From positions 393,876-457,875 of the forward strand of contig CAWGNT010000014.1 of NCBI GenBank assembly GCA_963824085.1: a stretch of DNA of 64,000 bases, given 5' to 3'. Under the pieces are notes generated by a model. It was not told the DNA's origin. It was given only the letters and a program-made list of their open reading frames with translations, and did no database searches. A program made the translations under genes and the position numbers. The stretch is from JARRNE01 sp963824085. Lineage in GTDB: Bacteria; Pseudomonadota; Gammaproteobacteria; Chromatiales; Chromatiaceae. Below are positions 52,673-63,000 of this stretch, piece after piece; the stretch's first letter is position 1; each line of letters opens with the position of its first letter.

Positions 52673-55600
52673 CTATTTGCCCCCTTCCCCATTCTGCTTC
52701 TTGAGTTTGTCGCGCATCTCCAACAACTCGCGATCGCGCGGTGCCACCCGAAGGCCCATCTCCGTCCGTTGAAGCGCCTCCCGCCGCCGACCTTCGCGAA
52801 GCAACTGCGCCGCGTCCTCCAAGGCTTGCCGCCCGACCTGCATCCGGCCAATCTCCAGCAGCTTGTCTGCGGCCTCGGTGTCGTGCGGATAAAGCCGCAA
52901 GATCGCCCGGTACGTCTCAAAGGCGTTGTCGCCAGGAGGAGCAACATAGCTGCCTTCCTGCCATTGGCGGGCTGCCCGCGCCTTGAGCATGGAGAGCCGG
53001 TCCGCCTCCGGCGGTGTCTCCGCCACCGACCCGCCGCTGGCAACCTTGTCCCGATCTGCTTGCGGCGCCGCCGGTTGCCGGTCGCTTTTCGGCACGTCCC
53101 GGGTCGTTTTGGACGGTGCGTGTGAATCTCCTGTCGCGATACCGGTGTCCGATGGGCCTGCAAGGAAGCTCGGCCCAATTTGCCGCAAGACGAAGTACGC
53201 AGCGAGGGACAGGACAGCCAGAGCGATGCCCGTCCCGACCAACGGCCGAAGCCGCACCTTGCGTTTGCCTAGGGACTCCGTCGGCTCGTTTGATACGGCA
53301 GGCACACCAGTCTCTACGCGCCAAGTACTTGGACGCGGCATCTCAGCCCGGAGATCGGGCGGCCGAGGCAAGGATTCCGCTGCTTGCGTTGCAACGGGGC
53401 CGGTACGCTCCTCCCGCAGACGAAACCATGCGACGTACAACGCGGGTAAGAACACCAGTGTCAGCGCGGTCGCGACAGCGAGGCCGCCCATGATGGCGTA
53501 TGCCATTGGCCCCCAGAACACGGTCGGCGCAATTGGGATCATGCCGAGAATTGCGGCGGCGGCGGTGAGCAAGATGGGCCGAACCCGATGTGTGGTGGCT
53601 TCGATCACTGCATTCCAGCGCGCGCGGCCGCTTGCGATCTCGGTCTCGACCTGATCTACCAGGATGACCGAGTTTCTAACGATCATTCCAACGAGCGCGA
53701 TGACTCCCAGCAATGCAACAAAGCCGAGCGGCTTATGCGCGAGCAGGAGAGCAAACACCACGCCGATCAAACCGAAAGGCGCGACGCTGAGGACGAGAAA
53801 CAGCCGGCTGAAGCTTTGCAGCTGTATCATCAGGATCACGAGCATCAGGAGCCCCGCCATCGGCAGCACCGCTGCAAGGGAGGCGGTCGAGCTCGCGCTC
53901 TCTTCTACACTGCCGCCGACCACGACTCGGTATTGTGGCGGCAAGGCCGCATTGAGCTCCGCCATCTTCTTGCTCAAACTCGAAACGATGGTTGCCGGAA
54001 GAACGTCCCCCACCGTGTCCGCCTGGACCGTTATGGTCGCTAATCGGTCGCGGCGCCAGATCAAAGGCAGATCCAGGCCGTACTCGGGTTTCGCGATCTG
54101 GGCGAGCGGAACCGTCTTTCCATTTGCCAGTGGAATCTCCAGTGTGCGCAACGTCGACAGCGAGACTCGGTCTTCCTCGCTTGCGCGGGCGACAACGTCG
54201 ATGGGGTAGATGCCGTCGCGCACTTGCGTGACAGCAACGCCCGACACCACCGAATTCAATGCCTGTGCGAGCGCTTGCGAGCTCACACCGAGCAGACGCG
54301 CCTGATCCTGATCTACGTGCATCTTCAGCGTGCGCACGGGCTCGATCCAATCGAAATTGACCTTCTGCGTGCGCCGATCGGTGCCGATGACCTCAGCGAC
54401 GCGATAAGCGATCTCCCGCACTCGATTCGGATCCGGGCCGCTAACGCGATACTGCACCGGCCAGCCCACGGGTGGACCCAGCTCCAAGGCCGAGAGGCGC
54501 GCGATCACCGAGGGAAACTCGTCATCCAACAGGCGCGCCAATCGCCGTCGAACACGCTCGCGTGCTTCCAAGCTCCTGGTCACGATGACCGTCTGGGAAA
54601 ACGAGTCGTCAGGCAGCTGTACATTCAATGGCAGATAGAATCGTACCGCGCCTTGACCGACATACGTCGTCCAGCGGTCAATGTCCGGATCGTCCTTAAG
54701 CAGCGACTCGAATCGCGCCGCAACCTTGTCGGTGGCATAGATAGACGAGCTCTTGGCAAGCCTAAGATCGACCAGCAGCTCGGGACGGTCGGACGCGGGG
54801 AAGAACTGTTGCGGGACCCAGCGCAGCGCAACAACCGAGAGCACCAGCAATCCAAGAGTAAGAACGATTGTCGTCCAGCGTGAGCGCATTGCCAGGACCA
54901 AAAGCGAGCGGAAGCGCCGCATGATGAAGCCAAACTCGCCATGCTCTTTGCGCACTATGTTTGCTGGGAGAAGCGTTACTCCGATAAGCGGCGCGAACAG
55001 GACAGCAACCACCCAGGAGATAAGCAGCGCGATGGTGACGACCGCAAAGAGGGAGAACGTGTATTCTCCCGCGGCGCTCTTGGCAAAGCCGACGGGAATG
55101 AAAGCGGCAACGGTCACCAGCGTACCAGTCAGCATGGGAAACGCCGTGGACGTGTAGGCGAAGGTTGCTGCCTTGATCCTGTCCCATCCTTCTTCCAGCT
55201 TGGTCATCATCATCTCGACGGTGATCATGGCATCGTCGACTAGCAATCCGAGGGCAATGATCAGGGCGCCCAAGGATACACGCTGCAAGTCGATGCCCGT
55301 AATGTCCATGACCACGAACACGGCTGCCAATACCAGTGGTATGGTAAAGGCAACAACGGCTCCAGCGCGTGCACCGAGACTCAGAAAACTCACACCAAGC
55401 ACGATTACGACGGCCTCTCCAAGCGCCTCCATGAATTCGTTGACCGCTTCAACGACAACCTGGGGCTGTTCCGCAACCAGTATCGGCTCGATACCGATTG
55501 GTAAGTTGCTCGTGATAGCTCGCATTGCGGTCCGGACATGGCCGCCGAGTGCCAGCACGTCTCCCCCGGCGCGCATGGAGATACCAAGCCCGATTGCGGG

Positions 55601-56443
55601 CGTGCCGTTGACACGAAACAGCGGTGACGGTGGATCGGCGTAGCCGCGCTTCACGGTCGCGATATCGCTCAACCGAAAAATCTGACCGTTCGCGACGAAG
55701 TTGACGCGTCGGAGGTCCTCTTCCGTTTCGAAACGACCGCTGACCTGAACCAGGAGTTTTTCGTCAGCAGTCTGAATCACCCCCGCTGGCGTCACGGCGT
55801 TTTGCGCCTGCAATGCCTGTATTAGGGCCAGACGGTCAAGATTGAGTCCCGCCAGTTGCCGTGCGGAGAACTCGACGAAGATCTTTTCGTCCTGGACACC
55901 AAAAATGTCGATCTTGGCTACGTCAGGAACGTGCAATAGTTGTGAGCGCACTGATTCAACGTAATCCCGCAGCTGCCGGTGCGAGAATCCGTCTGCCGTA
56001 AAAGCATAAATGATTCCGTAGGTGTCGCCGAATTCATCGTTGAAGAATGGCCCGACGATGCCGGAAGGCAGGGTGCCGCGAATATCATCGATCTTCTTGC
56101 GCACCTGATACCAGATATTCGGAACGTCACTGCTCGGGACCGAGCCGCGCAACGTTATGAAGATGGTCGTACGGCCGGCCTGCGTGTAGCTGCGGATGAA
56201 ATCCAGCCCCGGCGTCTCCTGTAGCTTCTTCTCGATGCGGTCCGTCACCTGCTCGATCATTTCGTGAATTGTTGCGCCCGGCCAGCCAGCTTGCACCACC
56301 ATGACCTTGATCGTGAAAGGCGGATCTTCATTGCGCCCAAGCCGCTGATAGGCGAAAAACCCGGCAATGACGATTACCAACACGAAGAACCACATCAACG
56401 TCCGATGCTGAAGCGACCAGGACGAGAGATTCACCCCGGTCAT
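52673..56443 (-). CDS. RND efflux permease with C-terminal TM and TPR-like extension
   Basis: 1256 residues. Residues ~1-1030 form an RND (AcrB/MexF-like) pump: first helix LMWFFVLVIVIAGFFAY, porter domain (LGRNEDPPFTIKVMVVQAGW, GATIHEM), helices with GLLVDDAMITVEMM holding the proton-relay Asp pair, and MAGLLMLVILMIQLQSF late in the domain. After the usual end there is a further ~200 residues: a basic stretch, one helix (LVGTGIALAVLSLAAYFVL), a linker and a TPR-like region (NAFETYRAILRLYPHDTEAA, ALEDAAQLLREGRRREALQR). Stops about where a typical pump plus a separate gene would, so it is a fusion. Coupled to the adaptor by ATGA. Confidence 0.88.
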   Translation of the reverse strand: MTGVNLSSWSLQHRTLMWFFVLVIVIAGFFAYQRLGRNEDPPFTIKVMVVQAGWPGATIHEMIEQVTDRIEKKLQETPGLDFIRSYTQAGRTTIFITLRGSVPSSDVPNIWYQVRKKIDDIRGTLPSGIVGPFFNDEFGDTYGIIYAFTADGFSHRQLRDYVESVRSQLLHVPDVAKIDIFGVQDEKIFVEFSARQLAGLNLDRLALIQALQAQNAVTPAGVIQTADEKLLVQVSGRFETEEDLRRVNFVANGQIFRLSDIATVKRGYADPPSPLFRVNGTPAIGLGISMRAGGDVLALGGHVRTAMRAITSNLPIGIEPILVAEQPQVVVEAVNEFMEALGEAVVIVLGVSFLSLGARAGAVVAFTIPLVLAAVFVVMDITGIDLQRVSLGALIIALGLLVDDAMITVEMMMTKLEEGWDRIKAATFAYTSTAFPMLTGTLVTVAAFIPVGFAKSAAGEYTFSLFAVVTIALLISWVVAVLFAPLIGVTLLPANIVRKEHGEFGFIMRRFRSLLVLAMRSRWTTIVLTLGLLVLSVVALRWVPQQFFPASDRPELLVDLRLAKSSSIYATDKVAARFESLLKDDPDIDRWTTYVGQGAVRFYLPLNVQLPDDSFSQTVIVTRSLEARERVRRRLARLLDDEFPSVIARLSALELGPPVGWPVQYRVSGPDPNRVREIAYRVAEVIGTDRRTQKVNFDWIEPVRTLKMHVDQDQARLLGVSSQALAQALNSVVSGVAVTQVRDGIYPIDVVARASEEDRVSLSTLRTLEIPLANGKTVPLAQIAKPEYGLDLPLIWRRDRLATITVQADTVGDVLPATIVSSLSKKMAELNAALPPQYRVVVGGSVEESASSTASLAAVLPMAGLLMLVILMIQLQSFSRLFLVLSVAPFGLIGVVFALLLAHKPLGFVALLGVIALVGMIVRNSVILVDQVETEIASGRARWNAVIEATTHRVRPILLTAAAAILGMIPIAPTVFWGPMAYAIMGGLAVATALTLVFLPALYVAWFRLREERTGPVATQAAESLPRPPDLRAEMPRPSTWRVETGVPAVSNEPTESLGKRKVRLRPLVGTGIALAVLSLAAYFVLRQIGPSFLAGPSDTGIATGDSHAPSKTTRDVPKSDRQPAAPQADRDKVASGGSVAETPPEADRLSMLKARAARQWQEGSYVAPPGDNAFETYRAILRLYPHDTEAADKLLEIGRMQVGRQALEDAAQLLREGRRREALQRTEMGLRVAPRDRELLEMRDKLKKQNGEGGK

Positions 56444-57513
56444 GGCGCCTGCTCGAGCAGCCGTACCTTCTGACCCGGACGCAGTGCGTGGACACCGGCA
56501 GTGACCACGATGTCGCCGTCGTTTAGGCCGCTTGCAATGACCGCGCTCGCCGCGTCATAGCGCAGCACTCTGACCTGAACCAGGGAGACCGACTTCTTGG
56601 CGGCGTCCACCACCCAGACCGCTGGTGCGTCCTCGCTTTCTGTCAGCGCCGTGCCGGGGACGCGGATGGCGGGGTCGCCGGTTAGTTTCATGCTGCCGAC
56701 GACGGTTGCGCCCAGGCGCATTTCCGGCGGAGGGTCATCGAGATCGACGCGAACGATATAGGTCCCCGTGGTCGGATCGGCTTGCGGGGAAACCTCGCGC
56801 ACGTGACCGGTTGTGCGGATGCCGGGATCGTCCGACAGCGCCACGGCGATCGTGGGATCCTTCGGCGCGTCGCGGATCAAGGGTGCGGGCACGTTGAACA
56901 CGGCGTCTTTTCCGCCCTCTTGCGCCACTCGCACGATCATTTGACCGGCGCGAACCACTTCGCCCGGTTCGGCCCCTTTGGCAGTCACGGTCCCAGCGAC
57001 ATCGGAACGGAGCTCGGTATAGCTCACGTTATCGCGTGCCGTTTGGACGCTGGCCTCCGCGGCGCTCACTCGCGACCGGGCGGCATCGAGCTGTTGCTGC
57101 GCGTCATCGAACTGCACGCGCGAGATCATTCCTTTGTCCACTAGCGCCCGGAAGCGCGCCTCGTTGTTTCCCGCTTGCACAAGCGCCGCCTGGGCCGCCG
57201 CGAGCTCCGCTTCGGCCGTCCGCAGGCGGTTGTCGGCATCCTGCGATTCCAGCCGTGCCAGCAGCTGCCCCGGCACGACCTTGCTGTCAATTGACACCTT
57301 CCGCTCGATCAGCCGGCCGCCGATCCGAAACGCGACGTTGATTTGGTTTTGCGCCTGAATTTGCCCGCTCAGGGAGACCGGCTCGCTGGCGGCGCTATGA
57401 TGAACAATCAGGGTCTGTACGGGGCGGACGACAGGTTCGGGCGGTGCCTGCTTGCTACAACCAAGAAAGATGCCCAGACAAAGAGAAGTGGTGCATAGGC
57501 GCAAGATCCCCAT
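56440..57513 (-). CDS. RND periplasmic adaptor lipoprotein (HlyD family)
   Basis: 357 residues from MGILRLCTTSLCLGIFLGCS, a lipoprotein signal with Cys 19. The adaptor domains are visible: barrel start LSGQIQAQNQINVAFRIGGR, coiled coil (DADNRLRTAEAELAAAQAAL, ARSRVSAAEASVQTARDNV), lipoyl half AEPGEVVRAGQMIVRV and a C-terminal beta domain with GVHALRPGQKVRLL. It links the permease to an outer-membrane channel, which is not encoded nearby. A Met at 57534 is possible but gives a poorer signal. Confidence 0.9.
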   Translation of the reverse strand: MGILRLCTTSLCLGIFLGCSKQAPPEPVVRPVQTLIVHHSAASEPVSLSGQIQAQNQINVAFRIGGRLIERKVSIDSKVVPGQLLARLESQDADNRLRTAEAELAAAQAALVQAGNNEARFRALVDKGMISRVQFDDAQQQLDAARSRVSAAEASVQTARDNVSYTELRSDVAGTVTAKGAEPGEVVRAGQMIVRVAQEGGKDAVFNVPAPLIRDAPKDPTIAVALSDDPGIRTTGHVREVSPQADPTTGTYIVRVDLDDPPPEMRLGATVVGSMKLTGDPAIRVPGTALTESEDAPAVWVVDAAKKSVSLVQVRVLRYDAASAVIASGLNDGDIVVTAGVHALRPGQKVRLLEQAP

Positions 57514-57600
57514 AGCGACCTCCCTCCGTCGCACAGCGGTTGTCGGACATGACGATGGAGCAGCGGGCTAGGGAAGCACCGACTAGTCGGGCCAGGATGC

Positions 57601-57707
57601 TAAGGCGATTTCTGTCAAATCAGATACCACCTTGCTGGTCCTTTCGCCCGCCTTCGGCGTCACGCCTGCAGTCACATAGCCCAGCTATGCTCCCGTCAGC
57701 ATTCCTC
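57601..57707. repeat. 107-bp dispersed repeat, copy 2
   Basis: Same orientation as 9022-9128, about 85% identical, no gaps. Lies about 90 bases upstream of the adaptor gene start, in the 57514-58052 interval, which otherwise holds no supported gene. Minus-strand reading gives YVTAGVTPKAGERTSKVVSD. Confidence 0.7.
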
Positions 57708-58052
57708 GAAGTCGAACGAAAATCCGGCGCAATCTGGTACATGATTTTCCGGCAATCGCCTAATCACTCTTTTCGGTGCTTGCCGCCCCGGCGCAAACGC
57801 GATGCTTGCCCGCCAGCCACACTATCAGCATAGCGCGCGTCAGCTGATCAGGTCGCGATAGAGTTAGGTGGTGCCACAGATTCGACACCAATTGCCTTCT
57901 ATACCCAACCCACGCGATTTTTTCGCTTTTCGGCCGAAGGGCTCGGGTGTCCGGTCTGCCGCGCGGAATCGCAACAGGCGTCAACTATACTGGCCGTACT
58001 CCCTTAGGAATCCCCCTCCGAAACGCCCTCGATGCAGACTGGTGGTGATCCG

Positions 58053-60367
58053 ATGAATGGCCACGACCTCGCCGCGGAGGATGTCTCACGAAGACAGTTC
58101 CTGGAGTCCTTCAGCCCCTTTGTAGACCTGGATGCGGACCTGTTGACGGCCATCTCGCAGAAAGCGGAGTGGATCAAGCTCGACGATGCCCAGGTACTCT
58201 TCCGCGAGGGCGACCCGTCGGACGCGGTATATCTTCTACGCGAGGGGCGGCTGCAGATCCTGGTCCACTTTGGCCAGCAAGACCAGACAGAGCTATCCGT
58301 CGAGGGACCTGGCGCAATCATCGGCGAGATCGGCCTGCTATGCCGTGTGCGACGCACCGCCTGTGCTCGGGCAAACGACAACACGACTCTTCTGAAGCTG
58401 CCCGTTGCCGTCTTCGACGAGCTGGAGCGTCGGGCGCCGGCGTCCATACAAGCGCTCACGGCCATAAGCCGAACGAGGCTGCATCGCAGTCAGCTGCATG
58501 ACCTCCTCCCCGCCCTGTTCAAGCTTCTTGATGAAACGGCACGCGATGCCATCGAGCAGGAAATTGAATGGTTGAGCCTGGGCAAGGGTGAGTACCTCTT
58601 TCGAGAGGGTGACCCCAGCGACTGCGTCTACATCGTGATTAATGGTCGTTTGCGCGCATTCGTGCACAGTCCGTCAGGCCAGATCAGGGGCCTGAACGAG
58701 ATGGGCCAGGGCGAGATCGTCGGCGAGATGGGCTTCTTCACCGGTGAGCCGAGGTCCGCAAGCGTCAGTGCCATTCGACACAGCACGGTAGCCAAGATCG
58801 ACCGAAGAGAGTTCGACCGTCTGGTCCGGACCTACCCGGAGGTGACGATGGCGGTGGCAAGACGCCTGATCAACCGCTTGCAGAGCGCTCAGGCGGAGAA
58901 AAAGGAGGTCTTCTCCCTGAACATCGCCGTCGTCCCCGCTCAATCCGACCTGCGTCTGACCAGCTTCGCCCAGCGGTTTGCCCAGGCCCTTTCGGGCCAC
59001 GGGACAACCTTGCACCTCAACTCTGTCGCCCTGAACCGTCTGGCCGGGATGGAACGAGCTTGGGACAAGCTCCTGCGAGCCGACCCCTACGCCATGCGCC
59101 TCGGTGCGTGGCTGGACGAGCAGGAACGCAACCACACGTTTCTCTTGCTGGAGGCGGACGGCATGCCTTCGTTCTGGTCGGACCGCTGCCTCCAGTTCGC
59201 GGACCTGGTATTGGTGGTCGCCGACGCACGAGGAGGCGAGGATCTGGGTGAGGTCGCGGCAATGCTGGCCAAGGACAACGAGCATGGCGCAGTCCCGGAG
59301 CAGTGGTTGGTGTTGCTCCATGATGCAGAGACTGAACAACCGACGGGAACACGCCGCTGGCTGGATCTGACCCGAACCTCGCGACATTGCCACATCCGAC
59401 TCGACCGAACAGCCGATTTTCAGCGCCTCACGCGCCTGGTGACCGGGACCGCGGTGGCGCTGGTGCTCGGAGGCGGCGGCGCCCGCGGGTTTGCCCATAT
59501 TGGAGCGATCCGGGCTCTAGAGGAAGCAGGTATTCCCATCGACATGGTCGGGGGGACCAGCATGGGGGCCATCATTGGCGCCCAATACGCCCTGGGTTGG
59601 CACTACCAGGAAATGTTGCGCTGGAACAGGAAGGCGTGGTTGGAGATAAAGCCGCAAAACGATTTCACGCTTCCGATCATCTCCTTGATCCGCGGTAAGA
59701 AGTTCGACAAGGCCGCGCGGATGCTCTACGGCGAACGCCAGATCGAGGACCTCTGGACCAACTATTTTTGTGTCTCGAGCAGCCTGACGAGCGCCGAGGT
59801 CATGGTGCACACAGCGGCTTGCTCCGAAAGGCCGTTACTGCCAGCGCCTCCCTCCCCGGCATTACGGTGCCCGTCATCCAGAACGGCAATGTCCTCATTG
59901 ACGGAGGATTGCTCAACAACCTGCCCACGGACGTCATCCGACGGATGTGCGGCGGGGACGTTATTGCAGTCAACGTGGGCTCCGAATTGCAGCTGAAGAT
60001 CGAGGAGGACGAGCTTCCCTCTCCATGGAAAGTAATCTTGAGCAAGCTCATCCCCTACAGGAAGCCGATCAAGACGATCACCATCTTCGACGTCCTTATG
60101 GGTGCCACATTTGTGGGGGGCGACAGCCGACTTGAAGAGCTCAAGAGCCAGGCCGACTACCATCTGCGCCCTCCCGTGGACCGGTATTCCCTGTTGGATG
60201 TTCAGGCGCTAGAGGAGATCGTGGAGGCAGGGTACCAGTACACCAAGGAGCAGATCGAGACCTGGAACAAGAACGGCCGACCGGGCCAAAAGCGCACGCT
60301 GCGACCGGCTCAGCCACCGGACGCCGCCGCGAAGCGGCGCTACCAGGACTCATTGGGTCTGTTCTAG
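58053..60367 (+). pseudogene. Double cNMP-binding patatin phospholipase, frameshifted
   Basis: About 770 residues if repaired. Two cyclic-nucleotide-binding domains (EGDPSDAVYLLREGRLQILV and EGDPSDCVYIVINGRLRAFV) are followed by a linker with HTFLLLEADGM and a patatin domain: GGGGARGFAHIGAIRALEEA (oxyanion), GGTSMGAIIGAQ (nucleophile Ser) and, in a second frame, IDGGLLNNLP (Asp). The shift, near base 59815 after EVMVHT, fits one lost base; the next frame continues SGLLRKAVTASASLPGITVP. The plan is like the NTE/RssA family. Without repair the dyad Asp is lost. Confidence 0.87.
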
Positions 60368-60675
60368 CTGGCCTCCGACCGGGATCGACGTGCGAGCCGC
60401 CTCGTGGGGCTGTCGCCGGCGCCGTTCAGGGCGTGTGCGCACAAACGGGCGGTTGGACGTCAACGGCGGGGCGAATCCGTACCATCAGGGATCGTTCGCA
60501 ATAGCGCAGAACGCGCAAGTCTGATCTCGGCGCAAAGCCGTTGGATTTCCTATGCTTCAGGTCGGGATTGACATTAACGCCCTGCTAACAGGAGTACCGG
60601 AGACCCCGACTGCAAGGGGGCAGGCGCACTCCCGCGGGGTAATTGCTCATCGGACTGCTCACCAAGGAGCAAACC
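60368..60675. other. Intergenic region before the FAD-linked oxidase
   Basis: About 300 bases with no supported gene. TTGACA at 60567-60572 has no good -10 partner. A ribosome site (AAGGAG) lies just before the oxidase ATG. Confidence 0.4.
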
Positions 60676-62093
60676 ATGCAGACAAAAAGCACAAAGACTG
60701 CGAACACGAGTGCACGGGGAAACCCGCCGGACGCCGCAGCGACGCCGGTATGGAACTGGACGGAGGAGCTCGTCACCTATCCCCAAGTCGTTGTTACCGC
60801 ACGCTCCGTGGACGATATCGTCGCCATCGTCCGTGACCGCGACAAATACCCGGCGCCCGTTCGAGCGCACGGATCGAGGCACACCACCACCGCCTGCGGC
60901 GAGGCCGACGGCGGGACGATCGTGGACATGCGCGCGATGGACTACATCCTGCGTATCGAGGGCGACCGCGTCACGGCGGAGGCAGGTGCGAAGTATATCG
61001 ACGTGGCGAAGAAGCTCAAGAAGCACAACCTCCAGTTCTTCGTCAACATCGAGCTCGGCAACCTGAGCATGGGCGCCGCCGCGTGCACCGCCACGAAGGA
61101 CGCCTCGATGCCCCGCGAGTACGGGCAAGTCAACTCGTACTGCATCGGGTTGAAGCTGGTAAAGGCGAGCGGCGACATCGTCGAGATCACCGAGAACGAC
61201 ACCGAGGTGCTCCAGGCAGCGCGGTCGAGCTACGGGATGCTCGGCATCGTCTACGAGGTGACCTTCAAGGTGAAGCCGCTTCAGGCGATGAAGGTCAAGC
61301 ACGAAGTATTCTCGGTCGACGAGTTCGCCCGCCGCCTGCCCGAGCTGATCGGACGCGGTCAGTCGATAATGATGTACGTCTTCCCCTTCCTGAACCGAAT
61401 CGTCGTCGAGCTCAGGAGCTATGTGGGGGAGGAAGCAGAGGTGAAGAAGCGCCTGCCGGCGTCGCACTTCATCTGGCGCCTGCGCAACGGCAGCTGGAAG
61501 ACGGTCGTCCCCTGGCTCAACCACATCCTCAGAAGTATGCACCCCAGTTCATCCGTTACCACATCGTGAACGCGGTGAACTGGATCGTGCAGCTGATGCT
61601 GACGAAGCTGCTGGTAGGCGAGAACACGATTCCGACCGATCAGATGATCCGGTATCCGGCGGTGTCGGGCGCCTCCAAATACACCTTCAGCATTTGGGCA
61701 ATCGCCGAGGATCGCTACAGTGAGGCATTGCTCGATTACTTCCGGTTCGCGCAGGACTATTACAAGAAGAACCATTGGCGGCCGAACATGCTCCACGTCG
61801 GCTACCGAATCCTGCAGGACCAAGCTCGCTGTTCTCCTACACCTATGACGGCGACGTGCTCACGATCGATCCCGTATCGACCGGCGAGCCCGGCTGGATG
61901 GAGTTCCTTGCTGCCTACAACGAGTTTTGCAGCGCGCGTGGCGGCTGGCCGCTCCTCAACCAGACACCCGGGCTAACGCGGGGGCAGGTGCAAAAGGCCT
62001 TTGGCGATCGGCTGGACCGCTGGCGGTGTCCGGAACAGGTTCGACCCCGATGACCGTTTCCTAAACGGCTACTTCCGCGAGCTGATCACGTGA
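60676..62093 (+). pseudogene. FAD-linked oxidase, D-arabinono-lactone oxidase-like, three frameshifts
   Basis: About 472 residues if repaired. The FAD-binding PCMH domain is clear (VVVTARSVDDIVAIVRDRDK, APVRAHGSRHTTTACGEADG, GNLSMGAAACTATKDASMPR, YGMLGIVYEVTFKVKP). The C-terminal oxidase domain continues in two other frames (YAPQFIRYHIVNAVNWIVQL, then SLFSYTYDGDVLTIDPVSTG) and ends RFDPDDRFLNGYFRELI in a fourth segment. Shifts are near 61535, 61818 and 62025, each a single-base effect. Such enzymes oxidise sugar lactones or alcohols with O2. The last stop overlaps the next gene by GTGA. Confidence 0.82.
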
Positions 62094-62609
62094 CCGTCGA
62101 GGCTGGGGCCGATCAAATTGGGCCCGCGGCGGAGGCGGCGCGGAGCTACTTCGGTTCAATCGCGCGTCAGGACCTCGACGCCGCGCTCGCGTGCTGGAAG
62201 GCGGAGGCATCGACCATCTGGCGCCCGTGGGTGAGCTGCAGGCGCCGGAGGGCATGCGCGACTACTTCACGGCGCTGTTCACCGCCTTTCCGGACTTCCG
62301 TTACAAGGTGCTGGCACTGGTCGCCAACCGGGAGCAGGCGGCGATTCGCTGGCGGGCAACCGGTCCTTCACCAGCGGGCCAGTCACGGGAGTCCTGGCCA
62401 ACGGGGCGACGCTGGAGGCGGAAGGGTGCGACCTGCTGCGGGTGGACGCGGACGGGCTCATCGTCCGCAACGACTCATACTGGGACGACGCCGCGGTCGC
62501 GCGCTCCATCGGCCTGCTGCCGCCGCGCGGTGGCGGCTCGGAGCGGATGCTCACGGCACTGTTCAACCTCAGGACGCGGCTCACTGGGCGCCGCGTCCGG
62601 CCGGGCTGA
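62090..62609 (+). pseudogene. SnoaL-like polyketide-cyclase-fold protein, frameshifted
   Basis: About 173 residues if repaired. Starts at a GTG overlapping the oxidase stop: VTVEAGADQIGPAAEAARSY, FGSIARQDLDAALACW. Then a shift near 62198, GGIDHLAPVGELQAPEGMRD and YFTALFTAFPDFRYKVLALV, another shift near 62365, and TSGPVTGVLANGATLEAEGC with DLLRVDADGLIVRNDSYWDD. The order is that of SnoaL/ester-cyclase proteins of the NTF2-like fold. Substrate unknown. Probably in an operon with the oxidase. Confidence 0.75.
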
Positions 62610-63000
62610 GAGAACACTCACGCGGAGGCGGCCCATTGGCGGCTCGCCGGCGCTGCGATCCCGTTGCTTAGTGCATCCCTGCATCGCGGACACACTGACG
62701 AAGCCACTCGGTAGCGCAAGCTCAGCCTGGAGTGCGCTCCCGGACCAGGTCGCCGAAGGGCCGGAAGGAACTCGAGAGCGCCCGGCTGTCCTCGCGCGAG
62801 AGCCGGAGCAGGGTCACAGGTTCGAGTGCCCGCACGGTGGCGGTACGCCGCACGTCCGAGAGCACCGAAATTTCCTGGCCGGCAGCGCTTGTGGATATCG
62901 TCTATCGTTAATCACAGTGCCGTCTCCCGGCCGATACGCCAAAACCTTCGTGTTCTCGGCAGCGGTTATGTTGCCTCCGCTCTCGACGGAGATAGAAACC
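62610..63000. other. Intergenic region
   Basis: About 390 bases between the SnoaL-like gene and the cytochrome-like gene. Nothing recognised; one frame stays open through it but without family similarity. Confidence 0.4.

Noticed and set aside
60560..60600. TTGACA at 60567 as promoter for the FAD oxidase
   Set aside because: No acceptable -10 hexamer at 15-19 bases.
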